Source of the DNA: Lachnospiraceae bacterium
GTDB lineage: Bacteria > Bacillota > Clostridia > Lachnospirales > Lachnospiraceae
Assembly: GCA_011959285.1 (NCBI GenBank)
Contig: BLLW01000004.1
Location: 1 to 64,000 of the forward strand
DNA length: 64,000 nt
Reading direction: 5' to 3'
Position 1 is the first letter of the stretch, and each line of letters opens with the position of its first letter. The position numbers and the translations under genes were made by a program. Under the pieces are notes generated by a model, which made no database searches, had not been told where the DNA came from, and saw only the letters and a program-made list of their open reading frames with translations. Shown piece after piece: positions 17,147 through 26,382 of the stretch.

Positions 17147-18759
17147 CTCTGTTCTAATTTGTCCGCCTTATATTTGGACGGCGACATACCAAATTGTTTC
17201 TTAAATACATAACTAAAATAATTGGGGTCTGAGTAACCGACTTTTTCTGCAATGATATAGGTCTTTTCCCCTTTTTCCATCAAAAGCTCCAACGCTTTAT
17301 CCATGCGGTAATCTGTAAGATAATTAATAAATGTTTTGCCCGTCTCCTTCTTGAACACCGTAGAAAAATATGCTGCACTGACACTCAAATAACTGCAGAT
17401 TGTTTCAATGCTCAAATCTTGATCCCCATAATGCTCCTTCACATATTCAACCGCCTTAGTCACAAAGAATTTCGTCGTATCCTGACGCTCATGAAGAACC
17501 TGTCTGTGCATCTTCATGCAGTTTTTCTCAAGCCAATCCCTCAGTGCCTGTGTGGATTCTAACTGAAGCACTTGATTGTAAATATCACTGTCCTGACCAA
17601 AAATCGCATCCCCATTAATTTGATTGTTGCCGATGAATCGAAAGATTTCCGTAACCAATTCCATCAATAGCAAACGGTACTTCTGCAGGGATATTTTAGA
17701 AACTGCCAGTCGTGCGGCAAATTCCCCGATCGCTTCCTTAAGCGCTCCTTCCTCTCCCATCTTTATCTCTTTAAAGATCTTCTGAATAAACGCCTCTTCC
17801 CAAGGCACATCCACATTTTCCTGCGGATCAATCTCCGCAATGTTAATTGCCCTTGTATTTCCATACAATACTCGATAAGAAACTGCATTTTTAGCCCCCT
17901 GATATGACCCGGGCAGCTGACTAAGCTGACCGCACAGATGACCGATTCCAGCCGTCACCCTCGCATTACAGATTCGCTTTGACATGCGGCAAAGCTTGTC
18001 CATCGTATCCGTAAAACTGGCTGCTGAATCCTCGTCTCTTAACTGTGTAATGACAAGAATATCTCCCAAGTACATAAACAGCTTACTCTCCCAAGTATCC
18101 ATGAGCTGTTCCTCCGCCAGTTTCTTTACCGCTATCGCTTTAAGAAAAGGATCTATCTGCCTCTCCTCCCCGTCAGTCATGGTTGTGCTGATATGAAGAA
18201 TCGTCACGACATAATAAGGTCCTTGCAAGTCTATTTGATAATCTTCTGCATACTTTTCAATCTGATTCTCTGAAATTCGTCCCTCCATCAGAGAAACAAA
18301 AAAATTCTCCTGAAGCATGGGAAGACTCTCCAAATAATATTCCCGCAATTTGTCTATATTTCTCTTCTCATCCAGCTCCTTGTCCAAATTTATCTTTATT
18401 CTTTCAAAAATTTCCCGCAGTTCATTTGAATCGATTGGCTTTAAAATATATTCTTCCGCCTCTACCTTAATCGCCTCACGGGCATAGTCAAATTCATCAA
18501 ACCCTGAAAAAATAATAATCTTAGTTTTGGGATAAAGTTCTTTTAGTTTTTTGCAAAAGGTCAGTCCGTCCATATAAGGCATTTTGATATCCGTCATTAC
18601 CACATCTACCTGAAGCTCCTCCGCCATTTCCAAAGCTTCTACCCCATTTCTTGCATATCCCGCAATGCGAAATCCCATGCTTTCCCAATCCAGTTTTTTC
18701 ATAATTACCTGAAAAACATCTTCCTCATCATCTACTAACAATACTGAATACAGGTTCAT
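17143..18759 (-). CDS. AraC-family response regulator (YesN-like)
   Basis: 538 residues. The receiver domain shows acidic pair DDEED (10-14), phospho-acceptor Asp57 in MTDIKMP and Lys107 in YILKPID. A long linker of about 300 residues follows, and an AraC-type double helix-turn-helix is at the C-terminus (about 430-538, with SVSAAYFSTVFKKETGK and VGYSDPNYFSYVFKKQFG). With the adjacent kinase it forms a two-component system embedded in the galactose-type operon, and probably regulates that operon. The regulon is an inference from position. Confidence 0.95.
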   Translation of the reverse strand: MNLYSVLLVDDEEDVFQVIMKKLDWESMGFRIAGYARNGVEALEMAEELQVDVVMTDIKMPYMDGLTFCKKLKELYPKTKIIIFSGFDEFDYAREAIKVEAEEYILKPIDSNELREIFERIKINLDKELDEKRNIDKLREYYLESLPMLQENFFVSLMEGRISENQIEKYAEDYQIDLQGPYYVVTILHISTTMTDGEERQIDPFLKAIAVKKLAEEQLMDTWESKLFMYLGDILVITQLRDEDSAASFTDTMDKLCRMSKRICNARVTAGIGHLCGQLSQLPGSYQGAKNAVSYRVLYGNTRAINIAEIDPQENVDVPWEEAFIQKIFKEIKMGEEGALKEAIGEFAARLAVSKISLQKYRLLLMELVTEIFRFIGNNQINGDAIFGQDSDIYNQVLQLESTQALRDWLEKNCMKMHRQVLHERQDTTKFFVTKAVEYVKEHYGDQDLSIETICSYLSVSAAYFSTVFKKETGKTFINYLTDYRMDKALELLMEKGEKTYIIAEKVGYSDPNYFSYVFKKQFGMSPSKYKADKLEQR

Positions 18760-18794
18760 CTATTCTTTCTGCCCTTTCTCAACCTATGCTGTCC

Positions 18795-19106
18795 TCATCC
18801 GCCGTATTTATCATTCATTCTCTTCCACAGCACGCCCATAATCATTGTACAGATTATAATTTCTGCCACAGCCGCATAAATATTCACAAAAATCAAAACT
18901 GCCATCAAAAGTGTTCCCACACCAAAAAATAAAATCAGCTTTCCCCCTGTTTTAGCAAATTCTTTTTCATTTTTCAGCGGTCCCTTATTTTTCCCTTTAA
19001 TACCGCTTGCATCCTGAACCACCAATAATCGTATTCCATAAAACATACAGACAACAAACAAAAGTAACGGAATCCCTGCCTGATTTAAAATATACTCCAG
19101 CGTCAT
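18795..19106 (-). CDS. Small membrane protein of unknown function
   Basis: A 103-residue protein starting MTLEYILNQAG at 19104-19106, with AGGAGG 4 bp upstream; the in-frame TTG further upstream is inside that ribosome-binding site and is rejected. Two to three membrane segments: about 8-28, 56-75 and 76-96, with a charged loop (GIKGKNKGPLKNEKEFAK) between. No family recognised. It lies between mglC and the response regulator, after a terminator hairpin, so it may be expressed with the regulatory genes at a lower level than the transporter. Confidence 0.75.
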   Translation of the reverse strand: MTLEYILNQAGIPLLLFVVCMFYGIRLLVVQDASGIKGKNKGPLKNEKEFAKTGGKLILFFGVGTLLMAVLIFVNIYAAVAEIIICTMIMGVLWKRMNDKYGG

Positions 19107-19128
19107 AAATCCTCCTAGCAATTTAGTA

Positions 19129-19164
19129 AAATAGCGGTTGGCATCTATCCTCCAACCGCTATTT
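19129..19164 (-). terminator. Terminator hairpin after mglC
   Basis: AAATAGCGGTTGG (19129-19141) pairs perfectly with CCAACCGCTATTT (19152-19164), 13 bp, with A/T-rich flanks. It separates the transport genes from the downstream regulatory genes and may reduce read-through. Confidence 0.85.
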
Positions 19165-19179
19165 ATTATAACTTATTTA

Positions 19180-20169
19180 TTATTTCTTTGCTACATACTT
19201 TCTGATATCAAGCGAGATAGCGATAAAGATAACAACGCCAATCGCTATGTACTGTGCATTTGGATTCATTCCCAAATACTGCAGCGCCGTCTTGAGCAAT
19301 TCAAATACCGCAACACCGATAAGCGCCGAAGATACTTTACCACGTCCACCGGTCACGGATACACCGCCGATGGTACATGCCGCAATCGCTTCCATCTCAT
19401 AGCCAAGTCCAAGTGCAACGGATGCGCCGCCGCCCTTTGCGCCAAGCATGAAACCTGCTAGACCATACATAGCAGCCGCTTTCATGTAAATCAGAATCAA
19501 GGTCAATTTTACAGGAACACCGGCAACCTCGGCTGCCTGTGCATTTCCGCCGATAGCGTACATATATTTCCCGTGACGAGTCATATTAAAGATGAACCAT
19601 GTAATAACTGCAACTAAAACCGCAATCCAAATCAGATAATTGATTCCAAGGAACTTACCGCCAGCCACATTGGTGTACTCCTTAACATATCCGCCAAGAG
19701 GTGTTGCATTGGTGTAAATCATATTGATACCATATACGATTTCCATCATCGCCAGCGTTGCTATGAATGGCGGTACACTCAAGTACGCGATGAAAAATCC
19801 TGTCACCAGACCAAAAGCTGCGCAGATCAGCATAACGATAAGCGCTACAAGAAATACATTCAGAGGCTTCATATTCGGGAAAAACTTTCCTGAATAATCC
19901 ATACGCTGCAGGAGCGTGCCGGCAATACATCCGCCAAAACCAATCATACGTCCGGCTGACAAGTCACAGCCTGCGGTAATAACGCAGCCTGCAATACCAA
20001 GCGCAATTACCAGGCGGAAACTCATATTCATGAAGATATTCATAAAGTTGTTGGTCGTAAAGAAGTTCTTTGAAGTAAATCCAGTATAAATTACAAGGAC
20101 GAACATAACAATGATTACGCCGTTGTTAATAATAAAATCTTTTATTTTTTGTTGTTTTGTCTTAACCAT
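19180..20169 (-). CDS. mglC: Galactose/methyl-galactoside ABC transporter permease
   Basis: Permease of the RbsC/MglC family, 329 residues with 8-10 membrane segments (for example NGVIIVMFVLVIYTGFTS). The segment GLAGFMLGAKGGGASVALG followed by GYEMEAIAACTIGGVSVTGG is the conserved coupling region of MglC. The start MVKTKQQKIKDF at 20167-20169 is chosen for the ribosome-binding site GGGAGGAG just upstream; an upstream start would overlap the mglA end. Partners: mglA directly upstream and mglB. Confidence 0.93.
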   Translation of the reverse strand: MVKTKQQKIKDFIINNGVIIVMFVLVIYTGFTSKNFFTTNNFMNIFMNMSFRLVIALGIAGCVITAGCDLSAGRMIGFGGCIAGTLLQRMDYSGKFFPNMKPLNVFLVALIVMLICAAFGLVTGFFIAYLSVPPFIATLAMMEIVYGINMIYTNATPLGGYVKEYTNVAGGKFLGINYLIWIAVLVAVITWFIFNMTRHGKYMYAIGGNAQAAEVAGVPVKLTLILIYMKAAAMYGLAGFMLGAKGGGASVALGLGYEMEAIAACTIGGVSVTGGRGKVSSALIGVAVFELLKTALQYLGMNPNAQYIAIGVVIFIAISLDIRKYVAKK

Positions 20170-20185
20170 TTTTTCTCCTCCCAAA

Positions 20186-21694
20186 TCAGAATTGTGTTGC
20201 AAAGCTCATGACTTTTGCCTGTGTCATATCTTCCGGCTTTTGAATCTCACCTGTAAGCTTACCGTTACACATGACATAAACTCTGTCTGCCATACCAAGA
20301 AGCTCCGACATTTCTGAAGAAATCATAATGATTGCTTTACCCTGCTTTGCCAGCTCATTCATGATTTCATAAATTTCATGTTTTGCACCTACGTCGATAC
20401 CGCGGGTAGGTTCATCCATAATAAGTACGTCCGGATCATTTGCAAGCCATCTGGAAACGATAACCTTCTGCTGATTACCTCCTGAGAGATTTGCAATATG
20501 TTCTTTCATGCTGGGCGTCTTGATTCTCAACTTTTTAATATTTTCATCAACAATGCCGTTGATACGCTTATGATTTAACACAAATCCTGCTTTGAGGTAT
20601 TTGTTATATATGGATATTCCCACATTATCTTTAATGGAAAGACATCCAAAAATACCATTTCCACGACGGTCTTCTGTAATCAGCCCTATACCGGCATTCA
20701 TGGCATCAATGGGATGTTTGATTTTAACTTTCTTCCCATGCATATATATTTCACCGGAAGCAACACCTCTGATACCAAAAATCCCTTCCATAAGTTCTGT
20801 TCTCTGCGCTCCTACCAAACCTCCAAATCCAAGAATTTCACCCTTTCTCAATTCAAAGCTTACGTTCTGGAAGGATTTTGTATGAATGGAAGAAAGATTC
20901 TTTACTTCCATGATCACATCCCCTGGTGAATTAACTTTGTCAGGGTATACATTGGTCAGCTCACGTCCTATCATCTTTGCAATAATCTGATCGGTGGTCA
21001 TATCTGCTGCCGGCCAGGTTCCTACATAAGTTCCGTCACGCATGATGGTAATGTCATCCGCAATACGTTTAATTTCATCCATTTTATGTGAAATATAAAC
21101 CATGGTTACGCCCTTTTCGCGCAAGTCATTCATAATGCGGAAAAGAACCTCAACTTCATTGTCTGAAAGAGAAGAAGTCGGCTCGTCGAAGATTACCACC
21201 TTCGCCTGCTGGGAAACCGCTTTTGCAATTTCCACCGACTGCATCTGTCCGATTGATAACGTTCCAAGCTGTGCCTTGGGATCAAAATCCATCTTAACTT
21301 CCTTCAGCCATTTTTCTGTTTCCTGATACATGGTTTTATGATCGATCCATTTTATAGGTCCAATACTTTTTGTTGGAAATCTTCCGAGATAAAGATTTTC
21401 TGCCACACTTCTTGCCGGTACCGGCTGCAGTTCCTGATGTACCATTGCAATTCCATGCTTCATTGCTTCATCCGGATTGTTAACTTCAATTTTTTCACCA
21501 TCCAGGTAAACTTCACCTGCGTCCATTTTGTAAATGCCAAAGAGGCATTTCATCAGAGTTGATTTCCCCGCACCATTCTCTCCCATCAATGCATGGACTG
21601 TTCCCGGACGAAGCGATAACTGTACGTTGTCAAGTGCCTTTACACCGGGGAACGATTTGCAAATCCCCTTCAGCTCCAGTTTATACTCAGCCAT
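20186..21694 (-). CDS. mglA: Galactose/methyl-galactoside ABC transporter ATP-binding protein
   Basis: Tandem ABC ATPase of 502 residues. Domain 1 has GENGAGKST, LSIGQMQ and VVIFDEPTSSL; domain 2 has the degenerate P-loop GLVGAQRTE, LSGGNQQKV and VLIMDEPTRGID. This is the characteristic asymmetric pair of the MglA/RbsA family. It is 16 bp from mglC, and is preceded by a terminator hairpin after mglB, which usually makes the binding protein more abundant than the ATPase. Confidence 0.95.
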   Translation of the reverse strand: MAEYKLELKGICKSFPGVKALDNVQLSLRPGTVHALMGENGAGKSTLMKCLFGIYKMDAGEVYLDGEKIEVNNPDEAMKHGIAMVHQELQPVPARSVAENLYLGRFPTKSIGPIKWIDHKTMYQETEKWLKEVKMDFDPKAQLGTLSIGQMQSVEIAKAVSQQAKVVIFDEPTSSLSDNEVEVLFRIMNDLREKGVTMVYISHKMDEIKRIADDITIMRDGTYVGTWPAADMTTDQIIAKMIGRELTNVYPDKVNSPGDVIMEVKNLSSIHTKSFQNVSFELRKGEILGFGGLVGAQRTELMEGIFGIRGVASGEIYMHGKKVKIKHPIDAMNAGIGLITEDRRGNGIFGCLSIKDNVGISIYNKYLKAGFVLNHKRINGIVDENIKKLRIKTPSMKEHIANLSGGNQQKVIVSRWLANDPDVLIMDEPTRGIDVGAKHEIYEIMNELAKQGKAIIMISSEMSELLGMADRVYVMCNGKLTGEIQKPEDMTQAKVMSFATQF

Positions 21695-21780
21695 TTTGCT
21701 CCTCCTTTTGTTTCATTTTACTATCATTCCCATAAGATCAAAGTTCTTCTGTCTCAAAATTGCCGTTTTGATTAAAAAGG

Positions 21781-21804
21781 GCGGGTGCTGTAGGTAGCAC
21801 CCGC
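21781..21804 (-). terminator. Attenuating terminator between mglB and mglA
   Basis: GCGGGTGCT (21781-21789) pairs perfectly with AGCACCCGC (21796-21804), followed on the minus strand by CCTTTTTAAT. Placed between the binding-protein gene and the ATPase gene; partial read-through is a common way to set their ratio. Confidence 0.85.
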
Positions 21805-21874
21805 ACCTTATTTTTATAACACCAAGATGTCCTGTGAAACGCGGCATCCGTTGTTTTATTCATCTGACTAATGA

Positions 21875-23035
21875 TTATTTAACCATGTCAAGAATTTCCT
21901 GTGCGTTAGCCTGTGTTGCTTTTACGTAATCACAGCCAATATAGTATTCATTTGCTTCACCTTTAAGGAAACGGATTGCTGCATCTGCTGCACTGTGAGA
22001 CTGTGAGAAGTGATCGTTAAATACAGTACCTGTCATAGTTCCCGCAATAACATCTTCCAAAGCTTCAGATAATGCATCAACACCTACAAGGTAAATGTCT
22101 GTTCCAACGGTACGTCCTGCTGCTTCGATTGCCTGCAATGCGCCCAGTGCCATTGCATCATTGTTACAGAAAACAACTTCGATATCATTTCCGTACTGTC
22201 CAAGTGCATTAGCAACGATTGACTGTGCCTGATCCTGCTGCCAGTTACCAACCTGATCAGAGAGGCATTCTACTTCCCAGCCTGCATCTGTGAGAGCCTT
22301 TACGGAGAACTCTGTACGATACTGAGCATCAACGTTTTCGGGATCGCCTTCAACCATGATATACTGAACTTTGCCGTCGCCGTTAAAGTCAACTGCTTCC
22401 AGTCCAAGGTCAACGATCATTTCGCCCTGCATAGTTCCTGACTGACGAGCGTCACATCCAACATATGTTACATTCCAACCATTATCTGCCCATCTCTGCT
22501 CTTCAGAAGCATCCGGCTCACGGTTGATGTATACAAGAGGAATACCTGCTTCAACAACCTTATCTGTAATGGTCTCTGCTGAAGAAGAGTTAACAGGATT
22601 GATGATGAGTACATCTACCTGATCTGCGATAAAGTTATCAATCTGTCCTGACTGAGTAGCCTGATCGTTCTGTCCGTCAGCGATTGTGATGTTTTCTTTT
22701 GCGAATCCCTGTTCAATCAGATAATTTTCAAGTTCTGTACGGAACAGTGTCATGAAGTTATCAGAGAACTGGTAAATGCAGACACCTACTTTTTTATCTG
22801 CAAGATCTCCGCCTGCTGCGTCTGCTGCTGCATCAGCAGCGTCTGCTGCATCTTCTGCCGGTGCGGCATCTTCTGTTGCAGCATCTTCTGTTGCTGTATC
22901 CTCTGCCGGCGCTGCATCTTCTGTTGCCGCATTATCAGGATTTGCAGTCGTTTCAGATGATCCGCCACCGCATCCTGTCAGCAGGGTTGCAAACATAGCT
23001 GTTGCAAGAATTACACCAATAATTTTCTTTTTCAT
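21875..23035 (-). CDS. mglB: Galactose/glucose-binding lipoprotein, primary receptor
   Basis: Substrate-binding lipoprotein (386 residues) with lipobox LLTGC (C22). Residues about 30-78 form a linker of repeated Ala, Asp, Glu, Pro and Thr coded by imperfect 15-nt repeats. The binding domain includes VGVCIYQFSDNFMTLF, the calcium-loop-like DFNGDGKVQYIMVEG, and VFCNNDAMALGALQAIE, all typical of E. coli MglB. It is first in the operon behind a promoter at 23085-23112. By family it binds galactose or glucose; the actual ligand is untested. Confidence 0.93.
   Translation of the reverse strand: MKKKIIGVILATAMFATLLTGCGGGSSETTANPDNAATEDAAPAEDTATEDAATEDAAPAEDAADAADAAADAAGGDLADKKVGVCIYQFSDNFMTLFRTELENYLIEQGFAKENITIADGQNDQATQSGQIDNFIADQVDVLIINPVNSSSAETITDKVVEAGIPLVYINREPDASEEQRWADNGWNVTYVGCDARQSGTMQGEMIVDLGLEAVDFNGDGKVQYIMVEGDPENVDAQYRTEFSVKALTDAGWEVECLSDQVGNWQQDQAQSIVANALGQYGNDIEVVFCNNDAMALGALQAIEAAGRTVGTDIYLVGVDALSEALEDVIAGTMTGTVFNDHFSQSHSAADAAIRFLKGEANEYYIGCDYVKATQANAQEILDMVK
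22795..22935 (-). repeat. Imperfect 15-nt tandem repeats coding an Ala/Asp/Glu linker in mglB
   Basis: On the plus strand the unit GCATCTTCTGTTGC and close variants (GCATCTTCTGCCGG) recur at near-regular spacing, and a CTGCTGCATCAGCAGCGTCTG-like tract sits next to them. They encode TEDAAPAED-type units. Repeat-number changes would keep frame and alter the length of the tether between membrane anchor and binding domain. Confidence 0.75.
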
Positions 23036-23084
23036 TTTGAAAATCCTCCCTTGTTATTTGGTATCTTTCTTTGTTACATAAAGC

Positions 23085-23112
23085 ATTATATCAATCCCTT
23101 TTTTTAAGTAAC
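23085..23112 (-). promoter_or_regulatory. Putative promoter of the mgl operon
   Basis: On the minus strand, a perfect TATAAT (23085-23090) with GTTACT (23107-23112) 16 bp upstream as a weak -35. It lies about 50 bp before the mglB start. Regulator binding sites (for the AraC-type regulator) cannot be identified by eye. The remaining stretch to the MATE promoter is AT-rich without genes. Confidence 0.5.
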
Positions 23113-23338
23113 ATATAAAATTCTTCTCTCTTTCTTAAAAATCCTTCTTTCTTGTTGTGCAAAGCGTATATTTTTCGATTATTTTCGATATTGCTTTTAT
23201 ATTATTTGTATATTTTTTCCTTGTTTTTCCGTATATGCTAAAATTGTACAAGATTTTTTACATAAAATCCTGTTTTTACAGTACGAGGCTGCTGTTGCAT
23301 AATTACATAGGAAATATTTTTCTTCTTATTATTAAGCA

Positions 23339-23367
23339 TTGACGAAGAGAACTCTATCCTTTACAAT
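23339..23367 (+). promoter_or_regulatory. Promoter of the MATE transporter gene
   Basis: TTGACG (23339-23344), a 17-bp spacer and TACAAT (23362-23367), 69 bp before the start codon. Confidence 0.75.
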
Positions 23368-23436
23368 AATCTGACACGCACTTGTCATACTACCTATTAT
23401 TCATATGAAATTTGGTCTTTCAGAGGAGTTACACTT

Positions 23437-24837
23437 ATGTGGAAAAATTTTAAAAGAAAGTATATCGGAGATAAGGATTTTTATAAATACATACTGATTC
23501 TTGCCGTTCCCATGATTATCCAGAACGCCATCACAAGCTTTGTGAGCTTTCTAGACAATATCATGGTAGGACAGATCGGCACAGAACAAATGTCAGGTGT
23601 TGCCATCGTCAACCAGCTGATGTTCGTTTTTAATATCTGTATTTTCGGCGGCGTATCCGGCGCTGGGATTTTCGGCACTCAGTTTTTCGGCAAAGGAGAT
23701 CACGAAGGTCACAAGCATACCTTCCGTTTCAAGCTCTATGCCTGCGCCCTTATCACAGGTATAGCCCTCTTGCTTTTCGGTTTTCTTGACACACAGCTGA
23801 TTTCCCTATACTTAAATGACAGTGGCAGCGTGGGCGATATCCATCTCGCCCTCCAATACGGCAAGGAATATCTGATTATCATGATCATTGGTCTTATTCC
23901 TTTTTCCTTAGGGCAGGCATACACCAGCACCATCCGAGAAACCGGACAAACTTTTGTCCCCATGCTGGCAGGCATTGCAGCAGTTGTCACTAATCTGATT
24001 TTGGATTACATATTAATTTTCGGCGTCTTCGGCTCCCCCGCACTGGGCGTCCAGGGCGCAGCCATAGCAACTGTGATCGCGCGTTTCGTGGAATGTTTCA
24101 TCGTGGTATTCTGGACTCATTCTCATAAAGAAAAAAACCGCTATATCATTGGCGCTTACCACAGTCCAAAAATTCCATGGGCAATTTTGAAGGGGATATT
24201 TATTAAGGGAAGTCCTTTGATGTTCAATGAAATGTTCTGGGCAGCCGGTATGGCTGTCATTTCTCAGTGCTATGCCGTCCGCGGACTGGAAGTGGTTGCC
24301 GCACAGAATATTTCCTCCACCATCAGCAACCTGTTCAATATCATCTACATTCAGTTGGGCGGCTGTATTTCCATCGTGGTTGGTCAGCAGCTTGGCGCTG
24401 GCAGGATAGAGGAAGCCAAAGATACAGATAACAAGATGATCTTCTTCAGTGTTTTCTGCTGTTCCTGCGTGGCGGCAGTCATGGTTTTGATGGGCAGATT
24501 TTTCCCTTCTATTTATAACACGGAAGAAAGCATCAAAGAACTTGCAAAATCTTTTATCGTAATCTCCGCCCTTGTGATGCCGCTGTGCGCTTACTGCCAC
24601 TGCGCCTACTTTACCCTGCGTTCCGGCGGCAAGACTATCGTCACTTTCCTGTTCGACAGCGTCTATACATGGGTGCTTGTGATTCCTTTTGCCTATAGCT
24701 TGGCAAACTTTACGACGCTTTCTATCACCTTCATCTTTTTCCTCGTACAGTTCACGGAACTGATCAAGGTGATTATCGGGTACTTCATGGTAAGAAGCGG
24801 CGTCTGGCTGCAGAATATCGTGACCGACCAGGCATAA
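23437..24837 (+). CDS. MATE family multidrug/cation antiporter
   Basis: A 466-residue membrane protein with about 12 membrane segments. The N-terminal MatE domain shows LAVPMIIQNAITSFVSFLD and NIMVGQIGTEQMSGVAI, and the second half repeats the motif (GSPLMFNEMFWAAGMAVIS). It exports cationic drugs or metabolites using a Na+ or H+ gradient by family. Preceded by AGAGGAG. It stands alone on the plus strand between the mgl operon and the SEDS gene. Confidence 0.92.
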   Translation: MWKNFKRKYIGDKDFYKYILILAVPMIIQNAITSFVSFLDNIMVGQIGTEQMSGVAIVNQLMFVFNICIFGGVSGAGIFGTQFFGKGDHEGHKHTFRFKLYACALITGIALLLFGFLDTQLISLYLNDSGSVGDIHLALQYGKEYLIIMIIGLIPFSLGQAYTSTIRETGQTFVPMLAGIAAVVTNLILDYILIFGVFGSPALGVQGAAIATVIARFVECFIVVFWTHSHKEKNRYIIGAYHSPKIPWAILKGIFIKGSPLMFNEMFWAAGMAVISQCYAVRGLEVVAAQNISSTISNLFNIIYIQLGGCISIVVGQQLGAGRIEEAKDTDNKMIFFSVFCCSCVAAVMVLMGRFFPSIYNTEESIKELAKSFIVISALVMPLCAYCHCAYFTLRSGGKTIVTFLFDSVYTWVLVIPFAYSLANFTTLSITFIFFLVQFTELIKVIIGYFMVRSGVWLQNIVTDQA

Positions 24838-24998
24838 ACAAAGCTTACACCTCTACTGCTCTGATTATGATAAAATAATGCTTTTATATCAATAATTTTT
24901 ACGTTCTTTTAAGAATTAAATTTTGGTAGTAAATTCAAAATAACAGGAGGTGAAACAGTCATTCTGCCACTTCACCTCCCTCTATCTAATATCGTTCA

Positions 24999-26369
24999 TT
25001 ATCTTTCTAAAGAAACGAAAATTTTTACCCTAGGCGTTTTCCTGTCTCTTTTACGGACAGGCAATTCTTTGGGAAGTACATGCTTATACCTCCCCACGCT
25101 CATCACGATCCCCGCCAGAATATAGGAAACAATCACGTTTGATCCGCCCGCGGAGATAAACGGTATATCTATTGTAATATAGGGAAGGATTCCCACATTT
25201 TCCAAAAAATACAGAAGAAGCAGCGTTGAGAATACCATCCCGCAGCCGCAGGAAATCATCATCCCAAGTTCATTCTTCTGCCCCAGGGAAATACGGAAGA
25301 TCAAAAACAGTATCCATCCGAAAAGCACAGTCAAACCGATTGCTGCCACGTATCCGAAAGCGGACGCCACAAATGCCAGCACATAGCTTTGATTAAAGCC
25401 GGGCACTGTTGTCACGAACTCTGAAAAATCTGCCCCGTCTCCCATTCCGATCCATCTGCTGCCTCGCAGGATTTCCATTACCCTGTAGCGGACATAATTT
25501 GCCCCCTGGGGATCCAGCCCCAAAAGCAGCCTGGTCCTCCTGATTCGGTCAGCGGTAAGCACAAAAAGGTACACCAGACTGCCAAGGATAATGCCCATCC
25601 AAAACACCGCCAAAAAGCATTTTGGCCTCCTTATTTGAAACCATCCCTTTAAAACCGCCGTTGAAAAAAGAAAGAGCAGCATTAAAAGCAGCATTACGAA
25701 AGAACTTAAACTGTCCATCATGCAGACAGGCAGGACCATCAGCGCCATCCACAAAAGACTCTTTACAGTTCCCCACCTATGCTCTCTCCGGTACTTATAC
25801 AAAATTGCCCCATACACCGGCACGCATAAATAAATCCACGGAATCAGTCCCATGGTCAGTCCGCCAATCGAAATCCATCTGACAGCCCCATTGATCTCTC
25901 TTCCCAAAAGGAAATAGGACAACAGCATAACACCCAAAAGCCCTAGCGCCGTTCCCACACTATGCTCCGCCAAAAAGCTATAATCAATCATACACACCAG
26001 AACCATCGCGAGAAATCCAATTCCCGTATAGATTGCCTGGCGTATCACATATTCCAGTCCCAAATCCGGAGAGCTGCCTCCGAATGCTGCATGAATCAAA
26101 ATGCTGACGATACCGATTACTGCCATGAGTGCCATCATTCCCCATGAAATCTGCGGACGGTGGACTCTGTCCATGGATACCCCTGCTTCCACCGGGTCTC
26201 CCATATCCTTTACCGCCGCTTCCATTGCTTTTTCTTCCTCCATCCCTTGTTCCTTGTAAGAATAAATCTGATCCTCTATGTGCTTTTCCACTTCATCCGC
26301 CACCATACCACGCGCCTTCACACAGCGAATCTGTTCTGTCAAAATGCGGATATATTCCTCTTTGCCCAT
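24999..26369 (-). CDS. HAAS-like domain fused to a degenerate SEDS (FtsW/RodA) membrane protein
   Basis: 456 residues from the start MGKEEYIRIL at 26367-26369 (GGGAGG upstream). Residues 1-70 form a helical HAAS/permease-prefix-like domain (EVEKHIEDQIYSYKEQGM, AVKDMGDP). The rest has about ten membrane segments recognisable as SEDS: GAVRWISIGG in place of GAQRWIxxG, and NVGILPYITIDIPFISAGGS near the end. The catalytic loop that reads PEAHTDFIFA in FtsW/RodA is PGFNQSYVLA here, so the essential Asp is Ser. The QPSE and PDLGTA motifs are also lost. It is therefore unlikely to polymerise glycan. The padR gene is 13 bp upstream, in the same operon. Confidence 0.85.
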   Translation of the reverse strand: MGKEEYIRILTEQIRCVKARGMVADEVEKHIEDQIYSYKEQGMEEEKAMEAAVKDMGDPVEAGVSMDRVHRPQISWGMMALMAVIGIVSILIHAAFGGSSPDLGLEYVIRQAIYTGIGFLAMVLVCMIDYSFLAEHSVGTALGLLGVMLLSYFLLGREINGAVRWISIGGLTMGLIPWIYLCVPVYGAILYKYRREHRWGTVKSLLWMALMVLPVCMMDSLSSFVMLLLMLLFLFSTAVLKGWFQIRRPKCFLAVFWMGIILGSLVYLFVLTADRIRRTRLLLGLDPQGANYVRYRVMEILRGSRWIGMGDGADFSEFVTTVPGFNQSYVLAFVASAFGYVAAIGLTVLFGWILFLIFRISLGQKNELGMMISCGCGMVFSTLLLLYFLENVGILPYITIDIPFISAGGSNVIVSYILAGIVMSVGRYKHVLPKELPVRKRDRKTPRVKIFVSLER

Positions 26370-26382
26370 TATCCGCACCTCC

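Noticed and set aside
22795..22935. CRISPR-like repeat array
   Set aside because: The repeats are in-frame coding repeats for an Ala/Asp/Glu-rich linker, only 15 nt long, imperfect and without spacers.
24013..24600. 195-residue minus-strand frame inside the MATE gene
   Set aside because: Antisense to a clear transporter; His/Asn-rich translation of the kind expected from a shadow frame.
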